This document shows positions 1 to 12,164 of a stretch of DNA of 64,000 nt, one piece after another. The notes beneath the pieces were generated by a model. It ran no database searches and was not told the DNA's origin. It saw nothing but the letters and a program-made list of their open reading frames with translations. Positions within the stretch are counted from its first letter, which is position 1, and each line of letters begins with the position of its first letter. The stretch spans positions 89,426,965 through 89,490,964 of the forward strand of contig OX352765.1 of the NCBI GenBank assembly GCA_947095585.1, read 5' to 3'. This DNA is from Nephrocerus scutellatus. Taxonomy: Eukaryota; Arthropoda; Insecta; Diptera; Pipunculidae. Position numbers and translations under genes: made by a program.

Positions 1-339
1 GCGATCTGGCTAAATCCAGGACAGAGGAGTGACCGATTTCTTTTCTAGTCCACTGGGAGATAGCATTAAGGCGAATTGCCGAACTAGCAGCTACTTGCTT
101 GCTGTAAATGTCAAGGGGTGTAAGGTCGAACAGGATGTCGAATGCGGCGGAGTGCGGTTTACGAAGTGCTCCGCTCATGCCTAGAATAGCTGATTTTTGA
201 CTTTGTCTACTATGTCAAGGTTTACCTTTTTATTAAGGCAACAGATGTTGTATGGCTGCCCCTTACACCCTACTGACCAACCAAACTGACCGCTCCACCA
301 CTGAAACCACCCCACACCATTGAGCTCCATCACCACCTA
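1..339. other. no feature recognised
   Basis: I see no gene, RNA or clear repeat here. All frames are closed by frequent stops. Confidence 0.5.
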
Positions 340-590
340 CCAGCCACGAAACGGGAGTTATGGTCGAGAGTTCATATATAAATCCCATGGAAAACGGTAT
401 TTGTTCTGTTTTTCCCGAATTTTTCGATTTTCCAGGTTCCAATTATCATCCCCTGACTATTATGAATATTTTTAAAAGAAAAATCAGTCAAATCGGTCCA
501 GCCGTTTAGTTGTGAAAAGGTAACAGACAGACAGAGCTATACTTTCACATTTATAATATTAAAAATGTAAATTCGCAACGCCGAAACCAA
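340..590 (+). mobile_element. 3'-end-type fragment of a dispersed insect repeat
   Basis: The stretch contains GTCCAGCCGTTTAGTTGTGA at 496-515, then a short ACAG run and a TTTCACATTTATAATATTA-type end near 543-561. This succession (a segment reading like 'tolerance of a query at the CCAGCCGTT', an ACAG run, then an AT-rich terminus) is common at the 3' end of interspersed repeats in insects. The element class (SINE, RTE-like or Helitron-like) cannot be decided from this fragment, and no flanking duplication was found. Confidence 0.4.
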
Positions 591-1430
591 TTGACATATC
601 GAAGCCATATTCATAAGATATGCTCGTTTGGTGTTTCGATAAGTTCATGTTTTTTTTTTCAAACCGATAGGTGGCGTTGGAGTAGACATATTTACGAAAA
701 TATGGTTTGGCCTTTTGGGTGTTGATGCATATCGTTGTTATCGCCTCACGTCTATACTATAACCATATTAAAGTCATATTCACACCGTATTCGGAATGTT
801 TATCTGTGTTTTAGCTCTCTAGGTGGCGCTGGAATTGAAATATTCCTAAAATGTCATTCATATATATCTAGCCTCATTACGCCTAAACAACTGGACGTAA
901 CGAAGTCATATTTACATCATAAGTTCGTTTAGTGCTCGTATAAGTTCACATTTTTTTGGAATTGGTAGATGGCGCTAGAGTGAATATATTGTTGAATATA
1001 AGAGCACCACACCTAAGCCACGGGACACATTCAAAACAAACAAACACCAAAGATAATACTCGTAAATACCTACATACTTTACGCTTATGGACAGATGCTA
1101 TGTTTACAAAATTATTGGCTGTATTTCTATGCCATTTATTGTCAAATTATGTAACAAAAATTAATCCTATACACAAACCTAATATTTAAGTTCAATTTAC
1201 ATCTTCTACGCTTAAGTGCACTTGTTCTTTTTTATGTTTAGCATATTTAACTTTGACACAAGTGGCATGCAACATCTGTATTATCTGTGCTTACACCATA
1301 TGTTTGGTTGGTGACCCTAAATGTGTATCCTTTTTTCAAGTCCGGTAGGTGGCGCTGAAGTTAAGATATTTTTAAAAATATTTATTTCTAAGGCACAAAA
1401 CACAGTAGGTGGCGCTCGAATCGAGATATA
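590..1430 (+). repeat. degenerate tandem repeat with recurring TAGGTGGCGCTGG core
   Basis: Five same-strand copies of a 13-bp core lie at 668-680, 820-832, 966-978, 1346-1358 and 1406-1418: TAGGTGGCGTTGG, TAGGTGGCGCTGG, TAGATGGCGCTAG, TAGGTGGCGCTGA and TAGGTGGCGCTCG. The first three sit in longer homologous units of about 150 bp. In these, a segment like GAAGTCATATTCACAT precedes a CGTTTAGTG/TCGTATAAGTTCA segment, a T-run, the core, and then an AT-rich GAxATATTxxTAAAAT tail. The last two copies are shorter. The core resembles the AGRTGGCGC-type motif known for Drosophila CTCF; that resemblance is inference. A weaker copy (TAGGTGGTGCAGA) is at 41213-41225. Confidence 0.6.
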
Positions 1431-3010
1431 AATGAAAATTTCATTAGTTTAGTTATTAGTTATTTTGTATTTGGAGCAAGTTTTGTCTTATTTTATGATT
1501 ATATGCTCTAGGAAATGTAAAATATTAATATCAGCCATCGCAGTAGTGAAGCGTCCAGAAAAAGCTAGTTATTCCATAAGAATTCTATAGTCATTGTAAT
1601 AACAACCCATATAGATCCCTTCAACATGCAACGTACAGACGTGTTCGGACAAATAGCTAACTAGATTCAGATTTTGTTACTTCTGGAATAAATTAAATGC
1701 TACACTATATCGGATACGCTTCCAAAAGTTTAGTGCAGTGTAGGAGTGTGTATAGGGTAGGCGAAGGTAGGTTATAAAACTTCGTCAGTTGAGTGCACCA
1801 CAGAAACACTTAAACGCCATAAAAATCGAACGAACAAAAAACAATCATAAAAACTCCCACCTCCACCTCCAGCTGCAGCTGGTAAATTTTTTTTGGGTTG
1901 TAACCTCCACCGTCGTCGTGGTCGTTCCGTAAAGGCGCTCATTTAATTTTCATTTCTGGTACAAAACACAAACGCCTCATCCTTACACACTTTTAAAGTA
2001 CCACAGACTGCTAGTAGTAGTAGTTCTTGTACAGCAACTAATATATATGTGCAGTAGTGGTAGCCAGCCATGATGGAATAGATGGGCGGCCGCAGCCTTT
2101 ATTATTGCATGTGGGTGTGCCATGTCGGCCCTGTGTGTCAGGTCGCGTTTCGAGCGCTGTGCACATTTTCACTTGCCACTATAAATTACCATTTGAAGCA
2201 TTGATTGCAGCGCAGAAAACAATTAATATTTATTTTGAAAGAACCACATTGCATCCGACTGGCAGGGATGCTGATAGTGGAAACGTTGTAGATGTCATCT
2301 GGCTGCAACGATCACGCTAGACGACCAATATACTCCTACATGATTGTGTAAAAATATAGAGAGGATGTGACATGCAAGTTAGTTGTCTGTTTGGCTGCAT
2401 GGAGGTTTTTGGGTGAATATATCCTTAATTATTGTAGCCAGAGAAGCGTACACAAGCGCCTCATCACGTGACTCGGGTTTCATACATGCATACATAGAAG
2501 ATGAAAAAACTAAGCGCTTTATTGTTGTGTTTTGTAGCGTGGCATGTTTGGCGCAGTTAGAAGTGAAATATGTGCAATGCATATTTTGATAGTAACCAAC
2601 GCAGGCAGCAGCCACTGATCTATTGTACTTTGGTGGCTGTCGCATGTCGGCCGGTCCGCAATTGTTGTTGTTCTTTTGCTTGGTTGATGTTGTTTGTTAT
2701 TGGAGCACAGATGCATACTGGACATTCACTTTCAATGCCTTATTCTCCATATATCTCTGTCCAAAATAGAGCTGTAACATCCGCTTGTGAGGCAGAATCT
2801 GTTGTGACTTCCATTGAAAACTCCACCTACATTGGATCAAAAGGCAATATTTTTGAACAAACAAAAGGTGAATAACGTTGCATATTGCATTTGGGATTCA
2901 GAATTATTAATCTGAAAAGTGAAACGTGAGGATTGAAGGGCTAAAAATAACTGCGATTTGGCACTGTAACCACACAATGACAATCTGGTAGTTTTGTGTG
3001 AGTCTAACTT
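1431..3010. other. no gene recognised
   Basis: Several 60-100 codon ORFs occur on both strands around 2057-2875 but overlap one another and show no recognisable motif. There are short A- and T-runs and a CCACCTCCA run near 1860. I found nothing that can be named. Confidence 0.4.
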
Positions 3011-3270
3011 TCAGTTTTCCTAAGACAATTCCTTTCTTAAGACATTGGTAAAGTAAGTTGCTACAAGATCTGCATTGCCTTGAAATCATGGAAGCAGTTA
3101 TCTATCATACGACAGCTGTAAAAGCCACCTTAAAGCTTTAGCAGCTTTCCTAAGAAAATTCCTCTCTTAAGACATTGGTAAAGTAAGATGTAATAAGTTC
3201 TGCATTGTCTTCAAATCATGGATGCAGTTATCTGTCCTATAACAGCCGTAAAAGCCACCTTAAAGCTTTA
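3011..3270. repeat. two-copy tandem duplication, 130-bp period
   Basis: Copy one (about 3011-3140) and copy two (about 3141-3270) align at a constant offset of 130 bp. Shared blocks include CTTAAGACATTGGTAAAGTA, TCTGCATTG, AAATCATGGA, GCAGTTATCT and AAAAGCCACCTTAAAGCTTT. They differ by scattered substitutions, so the duplication is not recent. Confidence 0.85.
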
Positions 3271-4620
3271 ACAGATGTGTACACTGCATAAGAAAGCTGT
3301 TGTTATCAAACTTCTTCTAAAATTTAAGAATAAACCAGGATAATTAGTGGATCATCTAACGACTCTAAACTTTATACTTCGAACAGATTTCACAGGATAT
3401 TTGAGGTATTGTACTCTGACAGTGGTTTACCGACGTTACATATGAAAAAGAAGTCTGTTTTCTGGTATATCGTTCGATTAAAGATTGAATCTGAAGTAAG
3501 CGCTAATCTATTTAGTGGATCCAACATGAGATTTCAACAATCCTTTTAAAGTTGACCAGTTCATTATATCGCTTAGCCTATATAAGCAAATGTACATGTA
3601 ATTGAAGTATGTCCTCATCTAGGTTAATCTTGGCGCAAACCATGATGGCGTGGATTTCATCCTAAAAGACACTTGCATATTTACTTTGTGGTATCAATTC
3701 TAGATTAGAACTGTCAGTATACCAAACCCAACTTAGACAGTAATTCAACTGATACGGAGTTTGAAGCACTGTCTGATTCAATTCCCCGAGGAAGCCGCTG
3801 TATCTTTTTTTTTTTGAAAGGTTTGATACTTGGTATAACTCGGCAGATAAATAGGGCAAGGCTGCTAGTCGTACACTACAGGACTGTGATATGACTGGGA
3901 TAGTTTCTATCCTAGGCGGCCTAGAATAGTATGCTATCCTAATGACAAATGATGTGGTTCGAGGTTCCGGACGATGTGCTGCCAAGGTAAGCTTTGCTTC
4001 TCCCAAGCACTCATACTGAACGAGCTGAGGCCTTTGATGTCAGATCTTACCAAGTTCGCGCTGGTACTTCGGGAGTTGGTTCCACCCACAGATAAGGTTG
4101 ATCTCCTTGGATGTTAGCTGAAGATGGGCCAACTTTTGGTTGAGGACCCAGTTTCATTCTGGGCTTGACCTACGTAGTGGCTGGTAGTTTACTTCTCAAA
4201 TGCGGGTAGAGATAGTAACATCAGATGTGTCCCTGGTGTTACCAAATTATTTGGTTCATCAGTGGTGCCATCTGATGTTACTGATGCGGTGATGTGCACT
4301 CTGTGGAGTTGCATATCTCAACCGTTTGTCGTGAAACGGAGATCGGCAAAGATTTTGGTAGGTCCTGCTCTAACCAGTAAGTTATTACGTATAACTAATC
4401 CGTGTCCAAAGAGAACCGTGGAATTATGCCCTCTGTTAGCGGTGTTCACGTTAATCTTTAGACAATTCATGTGTGGTTCAATTTCAAGAAATGTCACATG
4501 ATATCCTCACATTGAGGGCATTTTTAATGTATACAATTCTGGGTGGCTTTGCCATTCTGTTCAGGCAACACCCGAAGCAAGTTGTGTTGAGATATTCGCC
4601 GAGATAAATAACCTTACTAA
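3271..4620. other. no gene recognised; one doubtful RNase H-like ORF on the minus strand
   Basis: A 114-codon minus-strand ORF at 3662-4006 ends with WYTDSSNLEL. This resembles the start of a non-LTR RNase H domain (WYTDGSK). Its remaining residues do not align convincingly with the RT to RNase H linker. It could be a further LOA-like scrap, but I would not rely on it. Nothing else can be named here. Confidence 0.25.
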
Positions 4621-4624
4621 GCGT

Positions 4625-6020
4625 GTAAATGAGCCTATAAGAATACCTTACATTTCAAATACCCTTGATATTTTCTTTAACTCTCCTCCAGATAAATAAT
4701 CTACCAATGTATTATAACCTAATTATTAATTTTTCGTTAATAAACCTAAAGTTTGAGGAAAAACAAGATAAAAAAACTGTATGGCAATATGAGGAAGCCA
4801 ATTGGGATGGCATTAACAACATCTTTGGGAGTATTAACTGGTCGTTATTGTTCTGTGATATCAACGTGGTTGCCTTCGCTGATGCGATCACGAACATCAT
4901 CCTTATTGGTATGAGAGACTCTATTGCTTTCACGAATAAGTCTGTCAAACCAAAGGTAGATGAATGATTTGACTCGAGCTGTAAAGAGGCTTCTCAGAGA
5001 GGTATGCTATCGGCTTTACCAAGTAAACCCTACTGAGGAAAACCGCATAAATTTCAAACGAGCCAGAAATGATTGCAATGCCCTGTCTGCCTGCAGAGGA
5101 ACCCCGCAGGGTGGAGTCCTGTTCCCCTATTCTATGAAACTTAGCGGTGAGTGAGCTGATTGTACGCCTGAGAAGGGATGGCTGCCGAGTGATCGCTTAT
5201 GCGACTGACGTTGCTATTGCCGTCTCATGAAAGTACCCTAATACATTAAAAGAACTCCTGCAAAATGCTCTCAACAAGCTAACAAATTGAGCAGATGGCT
5301 GCGGCTTAGGAGTAAGCCTACACAAAACTTAACTGGTCCTCTTTACTAGGAAATACAAAATCCTATATGTTGACCATCCTTCTGGTAAAGGTACAAGCTT
5401 AACAATCTTCGATTAAGTGCAGTATTTTGGTCTTATTTTGGACAGGCTAATCTGGAAACCTAACATACAAGAAAGATGCTAACCTGGAAGCTTATAATTT
5501 TTTGTGGTTCAAGAAATCGCTGCATTTCATTCCGGGAAAAGGTGCACAGACATTTTCGAAGAAGTTTTGGGACTTTAACACTGTGATTTCGTTAAAAATC
5601 TTTATCTGTTCAGACGTAGTCCTACCACCTTTGGTTGGCTTTGTCCTTGTGTGGTTAAGTATGAAAACAGCAGTATATTCGAGGCTACAACCGGCCTTCT
5701 GAGTCTGTACATCTAAGTCTTCTAAATTCTATTAAAGTTTGCCCCCAGACGTCATAACTACTTGAAAAAGGAATGTTTATGGGTAGTTGGAGACAAACCT
5801 CAACTAGGTCGTACAGTTCAACCAGATCATTAGTTGGTAGAAGGGTCACCTTCCACACTACTTGGTGCCATACCTCTTTCATTAACCCAATTAAAAGATC
5901 GAGTATTGTAACGAAAACCCAAACAACCTGGTTTTACTTGATTGGAACGAGATGAGCTTAAAGAGCAAACTACGGCCGTTCCGATTAAATGTGGAATCGA
6001 TTTTGTTTTATGGGTGCAGT
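4625..6020 (+). mobile_element. LOA/I-like non-LTR retrotransposon remnant: endonuclease end, deleted RT, linker
   Basis: About 4625-4700 reads as the end of an AP-type endonuclease (SNTLDIFFNSPPDK). It is followed at 4770-4975 by the endonuclease-RT linker (WQYEEANWDGINNIFGSINW; ITNIILIGMRDSI) and at 4980-5080 by its end (FKRARNDCN). The reading then jumps at 5095 straight to RT motif B (GTPQGGVL), so the RT fingers and the first catalytic aspartate block are missing. RT motif C is at about 5195 as VIAYATDVAIAVS: the usual YADD has become YATD. Thumb-like residues follow (ADGCGLGVSLHKT, FTRKYKI, VQYFGLILDRLIWKPNIQE). From 5600 to 6020 a badly decayed linker towards RNase H is only suggested. 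Stops and frameshifts run throughout. No 5' or 3' end is visible. Confidence 0.75.
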
Positions 6021-8129
6021 ATTACCTTTATGGGTAAGAAAGCTGCAAAAGTTTCTGAGTCGGTGTTTATGTAACATCTTACTGATATTCTGACCTAATC
6101 ACATCTCCAACGCAGAACGGGCCAAAATCTTACTGATATTACAATTCAGATTAGGAGTTAGGATTGGCAGTGGCACATTTCGAAAAGACGACACCTCCAT
6201 TTGTTGTTATGCTTTGCAGTGGAACCAAGCTTACCCAGGACGGAAAATGAGCGAGTCTATCCAGACACAATTGGCGCTTAACAATCGAAGTAAGAGTCAG
6301 AGAATAAGATAGAAAAAAGTTGGACACATTTGCGATATATTTCCAGAAACCGCACACAAAGTTGTTGTGGAGGGTGTTAGACTTACAAGTGGTTATAGGA
6401 TGAAGGAAATTTAATTCGTTTACTATTGGTACAGAATTTAAGCCAAAAAGAACCTCTTACCTCAACTAAAGCTCATTTCGATTGTCTTTACGAGCAGATC
6501 ACTGCTAAGATATTGTCTTAAATTTAAAAAAATATGAATATGAAAGAGATAAACGAAACAGATTCTCTTCAAGCAACCTCAATAGCAACTTATATTATCC
6601 TATCTACCCTTTTTTGTACCTTGCCTCCTTCTCTCCACACCATAGGTATAAACGACCGTACACAATAATAATTTACTGCATTCGAATGCCAAAGCAATGT
6701 TCCAAAATACACAAAAACGTCCAACAAATTTTGCTGATCCAAAATCCGTCTTCGTGCAATTGCCATGTGATTGCCGCTTATGCCAAGATTTTGTTGTATC
6801 GACAAACGAGACACTCTGTGTCACGTTGTGATGTTGGCTTATGGGTTTCACATCCTTTTTTGTTGTATCTACATTATTGCGCTATGTATCTTCTTCGGAC
6901 TTTTTTTTCTGTCTAGTTTTGTCTTTTCGTTAGGGAGCCAAAAATACCGCCGCCAATTCAATCGGCCAGGCATTGACACTTTTTTCTATAGCGCTGCAGT
7001 AGTGGCTACATTTTTTTTTTTTGTAGTTGGATTCAAAGTCTGATTCTCCATTTATCCTGTGTGTGCACAAAACGATGCGATGTGCCTGATGTTACCGACC
7101 GCCTGTCTGCACACAAAATGTAAATGCCAATAATCCTTCTACCCGTTCGTTTGTTGAACGACGTCGATAGAATCATTTTCATCCTGATTTGGCATGCTTG
7201 CTGTTCCTGGTAGTTTTCTAAGCTAAATTTTGGAATGATATACGAATGGAAATGAATCCACCACCCACTTGGCGCCAATTCTTGAGTAAAGATATCGGTT
7301 CATTTTACTTCTTAGGGACAGATCTGTTTTATGTGGAGGAAAATTGCTTATCCTGTGAGAGTTGCTTTTTACCCGCATCATACTCAGTTGCTGCATTAAA
7401 GCACTTTAAGTCCAAATTGAAGCGGTACAGAATGAGATTAAAACTTATGAGGTACTCGATACGTGTCGCATATAACCTTTGTAAACATTCACAAGTTCGC
7501 TGCTGAACGTAAAAGTTGCAAAGTCCGCACTTCCTCGCTCAGAGGGAGAGTTTTCAAATTAAAAATCCTTCAACGGTAACACACCGTAACTGAATCCATC
7601 TATTCAGTGCACCAAGTTCTTATGAACTTCCACACAAGTACAGGGCAAGTTAGCGCACGCATCAGGACGAAAGCAACTTCTTTAGTTATGGTGTAATTTC
7701 AAGAGTTATATCCTTTCGATGATGGTTTGGCACGTGTGGTCTTAACTCGAATAAACTGCAAACCTGAGGAAAGTTTTGCCTCACCGAAGGACAAAAGCGG
7801 ACGTTAAAACGACAAAGTTTACACACTCCTGACTATCCTTAACTTTGTACATATCCGTTTTATGTTGTGTGGCAGTTACTCCTTCATTCCAGCAAAATAC
7901 CAGTTGAGTGTTCACTAAGTATTATTGAAATCTCACAAAAAGTTTCGCTAGTCCAAGATTTTGCTTTTGTCAACAACTTTAATCCTTTGGTTAACTCCTG
8001 ATTATAAATTTCATGTAGGAATCTTTAAAACGGTAAACAAATTGTGTAACATCTGTTTGGACAATGGCAATGTGTCGTCAAATTGAATGCAGTTGAAGAG
8101 TACCTACGCTGAGTGCTATGTAGCCAATC
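6021..8129. other. no gene recognised
   Basis: Short overlapping ORFs at 6151-6357, 6590-7043 and 7033-7506 show no recognisable domain. T-rich tracts occur near 6900-7025. Some of 7500-8130 may be decayed gag or protease sequence of the Ty3/gypsy remnant that follows, but no motif supports this. Confidence 0.35.
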
Positions 8130-8825
8130 GAGAAATTAACCTATTCGGAATTCCATGGTTAAACGCTTTCAAGTTGTGGTGAGTTCCACTCAACACAGTG
8201 TCTGTCAACAGCATAAATAGCGACGATAACTGGGCAAGCAAAATAAGAATAGCTTTTTCTGAAGTTTTCTCGGTAGCTCTCAGATGCTGCAGAAAAGTCA
8301 AAGCTTCAGTGACACTGAAGCCAGAAGCGAAACCAGTTTTCCGTAGCTTCGGCAGTATAAGCAGAACTTGAACTTGAAAAGTGTTGAGTTCTGTATTCAC
8401 ATCATCGACAAGAGTGGAATAAAACCACATCCGGAAAAGCTGGCAGCCATCAAAGAACTTCCATTTACAAAAGATGTATCACAGCTTCGATCGTTCCTAG
8501 GAGCAGTCAATTACTTCGGCTAATTCATAAAAGACATGAAAGAGCGAAGAGGAATCCTCAACAGATCTACACGAGGAGGCTTTCATCGACCTCAAAAACA
8601 TTTTTGAGCAACGAACTAAGTTTGGTGCACTACAATCCTAAGAAGAAAATTCCTTTGGCAACCGACGCATCAGATTACGGTATAGGAGCTGTGGTGATGC
8701 ACGACTACGACAATGGTACTTTGCATCCTATCATGCACTATTCAGCCACAATCAACGCTGCAGAAATAAATTATCCTCAAATACAGAAGGAAGCTCGTGC
8801 TCTTGTGTTCGGTGCAGCTCCATAA
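8130..8825 (+). mobile_element. Ty3/gypsy pol remnant with RT core deleted
   Basis: Part one (about 8135-8390) reads as the protease-RT connector of Ty3/gypsy elements: a segment FSEVFSVALRCCRKVKASVT followed by LKPEAKPVFRSFG, where the family normally has a KVKA..LKP.AKPVFR pattern. Part two (about 8398-8530) is the C-terminal RT segment: SGIKPHPEKLAAIKELP and QLRSFLGAVNYFG. The catalytic RT palm, including YxDD, should lie between them and is missing. Part three (8604-8825) is an open RNase H start: LATDASDYGIGAVVMHDYDN and INYPQIQKEARALVFG, with the catalytic aspartate in DAS and a glutamate in KEA. One stop and one frameshift lie between parts two and three. No LTR, integrase or gag is recognisable. 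At 8826 the element is cut by a minus-strand non-LTR remnant. Confidence 0.85.
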
Positions 8826-10080
8826 TCCTGTGTGAGAGTAAAATACGTCGTCAGCGTAGTCCAGATATTTGAGTTGAGATGTAAGAGTCGAACGAATTCC
8901 TCCGTTTCCAGTAGATATAGCTGCGCGAAGTACATCGCTTATCACAAACAAAAAAGTATCGGCGATAGAATGCAACCTTGACGTACCTCGCAAAGGATCT
9001 CGAACTCCTTTGACAGCTTTCCTTTATGCAGCACAGGACATTTAGAGCCATCATAGGCTGCTTTAATAATAGTTATTAGTTTATCGGGTATACCTGCGCA
9101 AGGCGAGCCAGATAAACTGTATGTTGACACTGTCTGCCTGCCTTCTCAAAATCGATGAACAGCAAGTGAAGTGATGACCGGAATTCAACGCACTGTTCAA
9201 TAATGATCCGCAGCTATTACCAAAGAATGCAAATCCTCTCCAGTTTTCGCACTCCATAAGACTACTTTTTTTTAGGGAGCTTGACAATCATTTCCTTCTT
9301 CCACTCGTCGGGGAAACTTTCTGCCTCCCAAGCTCTCTCTACAAGAGGATATAAAAGCTCTGCTGATGTCGTTGGAGCGGCATGCATGCGGGTATACCAT
9401 CTAGTCCTACCGACATGTTGTTCTTTAGTGCGTTGATCGCGGTAGCGATCTTATCCTTACTGGGAGTTAAGGTGCGAATTCGGGAAATACTTCCAGTAGC
9501 TCCGTTTGATTTGGGTGCATATCGTTAGCGAATACACGGTTAAGCACCGTAGAGAAATGCTCATTACATCGCTTGAGCTGATCCTCATCTGAAACGATTA
9601 CGGCACCATCTAAACCTTTCACCGGATGTTGGCTAAAGTGGTGACCACCTTTCAGCTCTTTGGTGATTCTGTAAACAGTTCTGCTATCGCACCTGCTCGC
9701 TGATTCCTCTGCTTCTGAGGCCAGGTTGTTATTATAACTACGTTTGTCACGTCTTATATTACGCTGCATACAGCGCTTAGCTGATTGTAGAAATTGTCTT
9801 TTTCATCCTCAGTCGAAGGATTCGTTGGGGCGTAACACTGTATGATCGTGACGCGCCGTACTCTAGTCCGAAATCTGGCTGATAAGATCCTATCACCATG
9901 ATGGGTTCCAGGAAATTAGGCCTCTGCGTGCTGTTGGCGTTAGCAGCAGACCCACTCCATATTCACGGGGACTGCCGGAGGGTTTTCCGGAGAAGAGTAG
10001 CACAGTGTTACACGTTATGGATTGGTACTCTCCCCACCTACGCCCACGCTGTGCTAAGCATTATAAGGGTGCAAACCCCT
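8826..10080 (-). mobile_element. non-LTR retrotransposon remnant (clade unassigned): endonuclease, linker, RT up to YADD
   Basis: Read from high to low coordinate. 10050-9780 is an endonuclease segment (NTVLLFSGKPSG, GVGLLLTPTARRGLISWNP, RRVTIIQCYAPTNPSTEDEK). 9769-9467 is an open 100-codon linker (QRNIRRDKRSYNNNLASEAE, YRITKELKGGHH, DEDQLKRCNEHF). 9460-9290 is the RT entry region (INALKNNMSVGLDGIPA). 9180-9130 carries HLLFIDFEKA, the motif A region. 9130-8942 is open (GIPDKLITIIKAAYDGSKCP, VRQGCILSPILF). 8880-8826 reaches LKYLDYADDV, so the catalytic YADD is intact. The element stops there: RT thumb and 3' end are absent and a gypsy fragment of opposite strand begins. The VRQGCILSP motif B separates it from the GTPQGG and GVPQGS families elsewhere in the window. 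Confidence 0.85.
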
Positions 10081-10084
10081 TGAG

Positions 10085-11870
10085 CGTGTGTACATTATAA
10101 AAAAAAAATATACAATGTGTTCCTTCCGAACAAAACCCGTCTTATTTTGAATTCATTCCGAACAAGCATTAATATTTTTGGTCGTCTTACAATAACTTCA
10201 GTTTTGATTACTTTATATTTGCTTGCTACACCGAGCTTTTCGTGTTCCACTAGAACATTCCAGTTGCTCCGCTGCTGCTAGTTAAAGAAGTGCTCCGTTT
10301 TGACTACGTTGCACTTGTTCACTACAGAGCACTACCATTTTAGCTGTAGCTTCCGCTTTGACTACGTCACATTCCTTCGTTCACCCTGGACCTATTTCAA
10401 GTACTCGGTTCCGTTTATTGGCATTTGCATTTGCTCAAAGCCCCCTAGGTTTCCTTTATATTTAGTTGGCCTTATAGTTTAATTTGTAACGCACGAAGAA
10501 GAGAAGAAAGAACCCTGGGTGACCTGGGAGACGAGCGTCACTCGAGCAAGCTAAGTTACATTTTGTTGGTTGAACTAATATGTCAAGTGTCTACTTCACT
10601 GCAAAAGTTTTAATATTTGCGGCCAATTGTTATTTTGCAGGTAAACAACCCACAGGTTTTGAGGTTTGGTTGCATGAATTTGCTTCCATACTTTCCACAA
10701 TTCTTTCTATATTCGTTCCTTACATTATTCCATGCTTCCATGCTTAACTTCTTCCTTATTACGAATTCCACTTTACACGTAGCAACTTTTAGTGCAATCA
10801 ACCGCAACATATCCGCATGGTGCATTATGATTGGCAACAGCAGCGATGTGGACCTCTTATCGATGTTCCGAGAAAACACACATCCATACCGGAATGAGAG
10901 TTTATTGATCATCACTATACAACAGCGTGCATCGTATGTGAATGGGAAAAACTTCCACACGTTTTGTTATTTCCTGTTGCTCATGCTCTCAATCAAATTA
11001 AAAAAGTTTTTCCTTTTTTTTAGTTTCAGGACAAAGTTCAGCTTCTCCCGTACCACCCCTTCGCTGAAGTTTCTCAATTTAAAATTCATATTTCATCTCA
11101 AGAATGTTCGGGAAAGAATTCATCGTCAACGTCACGTGTCACGACGACACAATTAGTCGAACATTTTTACCTTTCATCGTGAACCCATCTTAAAAGGTGG
11201 ATTGCATTATGCAACATAAAACACAGAAATGGGAATAATAAAATGAGAATGGAATAATTCCAATTCGAAATTGTGATCCCCGTTATGACTTCAAACGAAA
11301 CTTTTACCCTTATTGATTCCAAAACTTACCCTCTGTTCGTCTTCCTCATCTTCTTTTACGATTCTTCGTCGTCGTCGTGGTCTTTTAACTATTTGAAAGT
11401 TTATTGGGAAAATTGAATTGGAATTTGCATTTCAATTGAGAAGAAGGCAAAAGCAGATGGAATGATAGTTTGGTCAAAACTCGAAACAGAACAAAATTTT
11501 CAACTCTCTATTGTAGTAATAGTTTGAGTTCCATATCAGAACGTGCTTAAGTTATCGAATTGAAAAGCTAAACTTATATTTGAAGATATGTTAATATCTA
11601 AATACATAGATACTTTTTTGCAACTTGTTTTATTTTTGTTTCCAATTAATCGTCCGCTTTGTAAGCATATTAATAAATTATATTTTTATGGATATTTGCA
11701 TAATCGTAACTGGCTTTTTAAAGAAATTATTTAAAATAATCATATTGGAGATAAAAACCCTCTTTTCTGTACTCCAACTGCATTTCAATAAAACATGGCC
11801 TTGCCAAACGAAATGACAATTTATTGATTTCTGCAACATCAACCACCTTGTCATAGGAGGCACCATGTTT
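10085..11870. other. no gene recognised; overlapping ORFs of unknown meaning
   Basis: A plus-strand ORF of 179 codons (10617-11156) and an antisense ORF of 116 codons (10610-10960) overlap. Neither shows a motif I recognise. The plus ORF is rich in F, L and K and looks like translated AT-rich DNA. Imperfect repeats of a CTTCCGTTTTGACTACGT-like segment occur near 10197, 10292 and 10350. Nothing else is nameable. Confidence 0.3.
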
Positions 11871-11879
11871 TAGCATAAG

Positions 11880-12145
11880 ACCTGCCACAAAGTCAGCTGA
11901 GTGTCAACTGACAGGCAATCATCATCCAACCAAAACGACCATGTGGCGATCAGCCGACGTTTTAGGAGCTGTCTTTTAGACGTCCAAAACAGATGAGGAG
12001 CTGACATGGGTATGGTACGGGATCATCACCTTATGGTAGCTACTGTCCAGTTACGTACTGCATCAGTTCAAAGAATCCGCAATGCCATCCGAATGTCTAG
12101 GTACAACATCGACCGGCTAAAGATCCCCTCAGTGCGCCAACAATA
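11880..12145 (+). mobile_element. RTE-like endonuclease C-terminal fragment
   Basis: One reading frame runs through with only two internal stops. It gives TCHKVS, NQNDHVAISRRFRSCLLDVQ, GADMG, RDHHLMVATVQLRTASVQRI and RYNIDRLKIPSVRQQ. These match the C-terminal half of the RTE-type AP endonuclease as it appears in many insect genomes, where such pieces are often mislabelled craniofacial development protein 2. The expected SDHH is MVRDHH here, so an insertion or substitutions sit at the catalytic SDH site. The same endonuclease type, with its upstream half, is at 54080-54735. Directly downstream begins an LOA-like tail of another element. Confidence 0.8.
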
Positions 12146-12164
12146 AAGGTATCATTTATCGCAA

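Noticed and set aside
5940..6020. Fragment SLKSKLRPFRLNVESILFYG read as an RTE-like RT C-terminus
   Set aside because: The context is an LOA-like element in order; this is too short and may be the decayed linker of that element.
10485..10560. Possible short LTR (TGTAAC ... GTTACA)
   Set aside because: Far too short for an LTR and no partner copy in the window.
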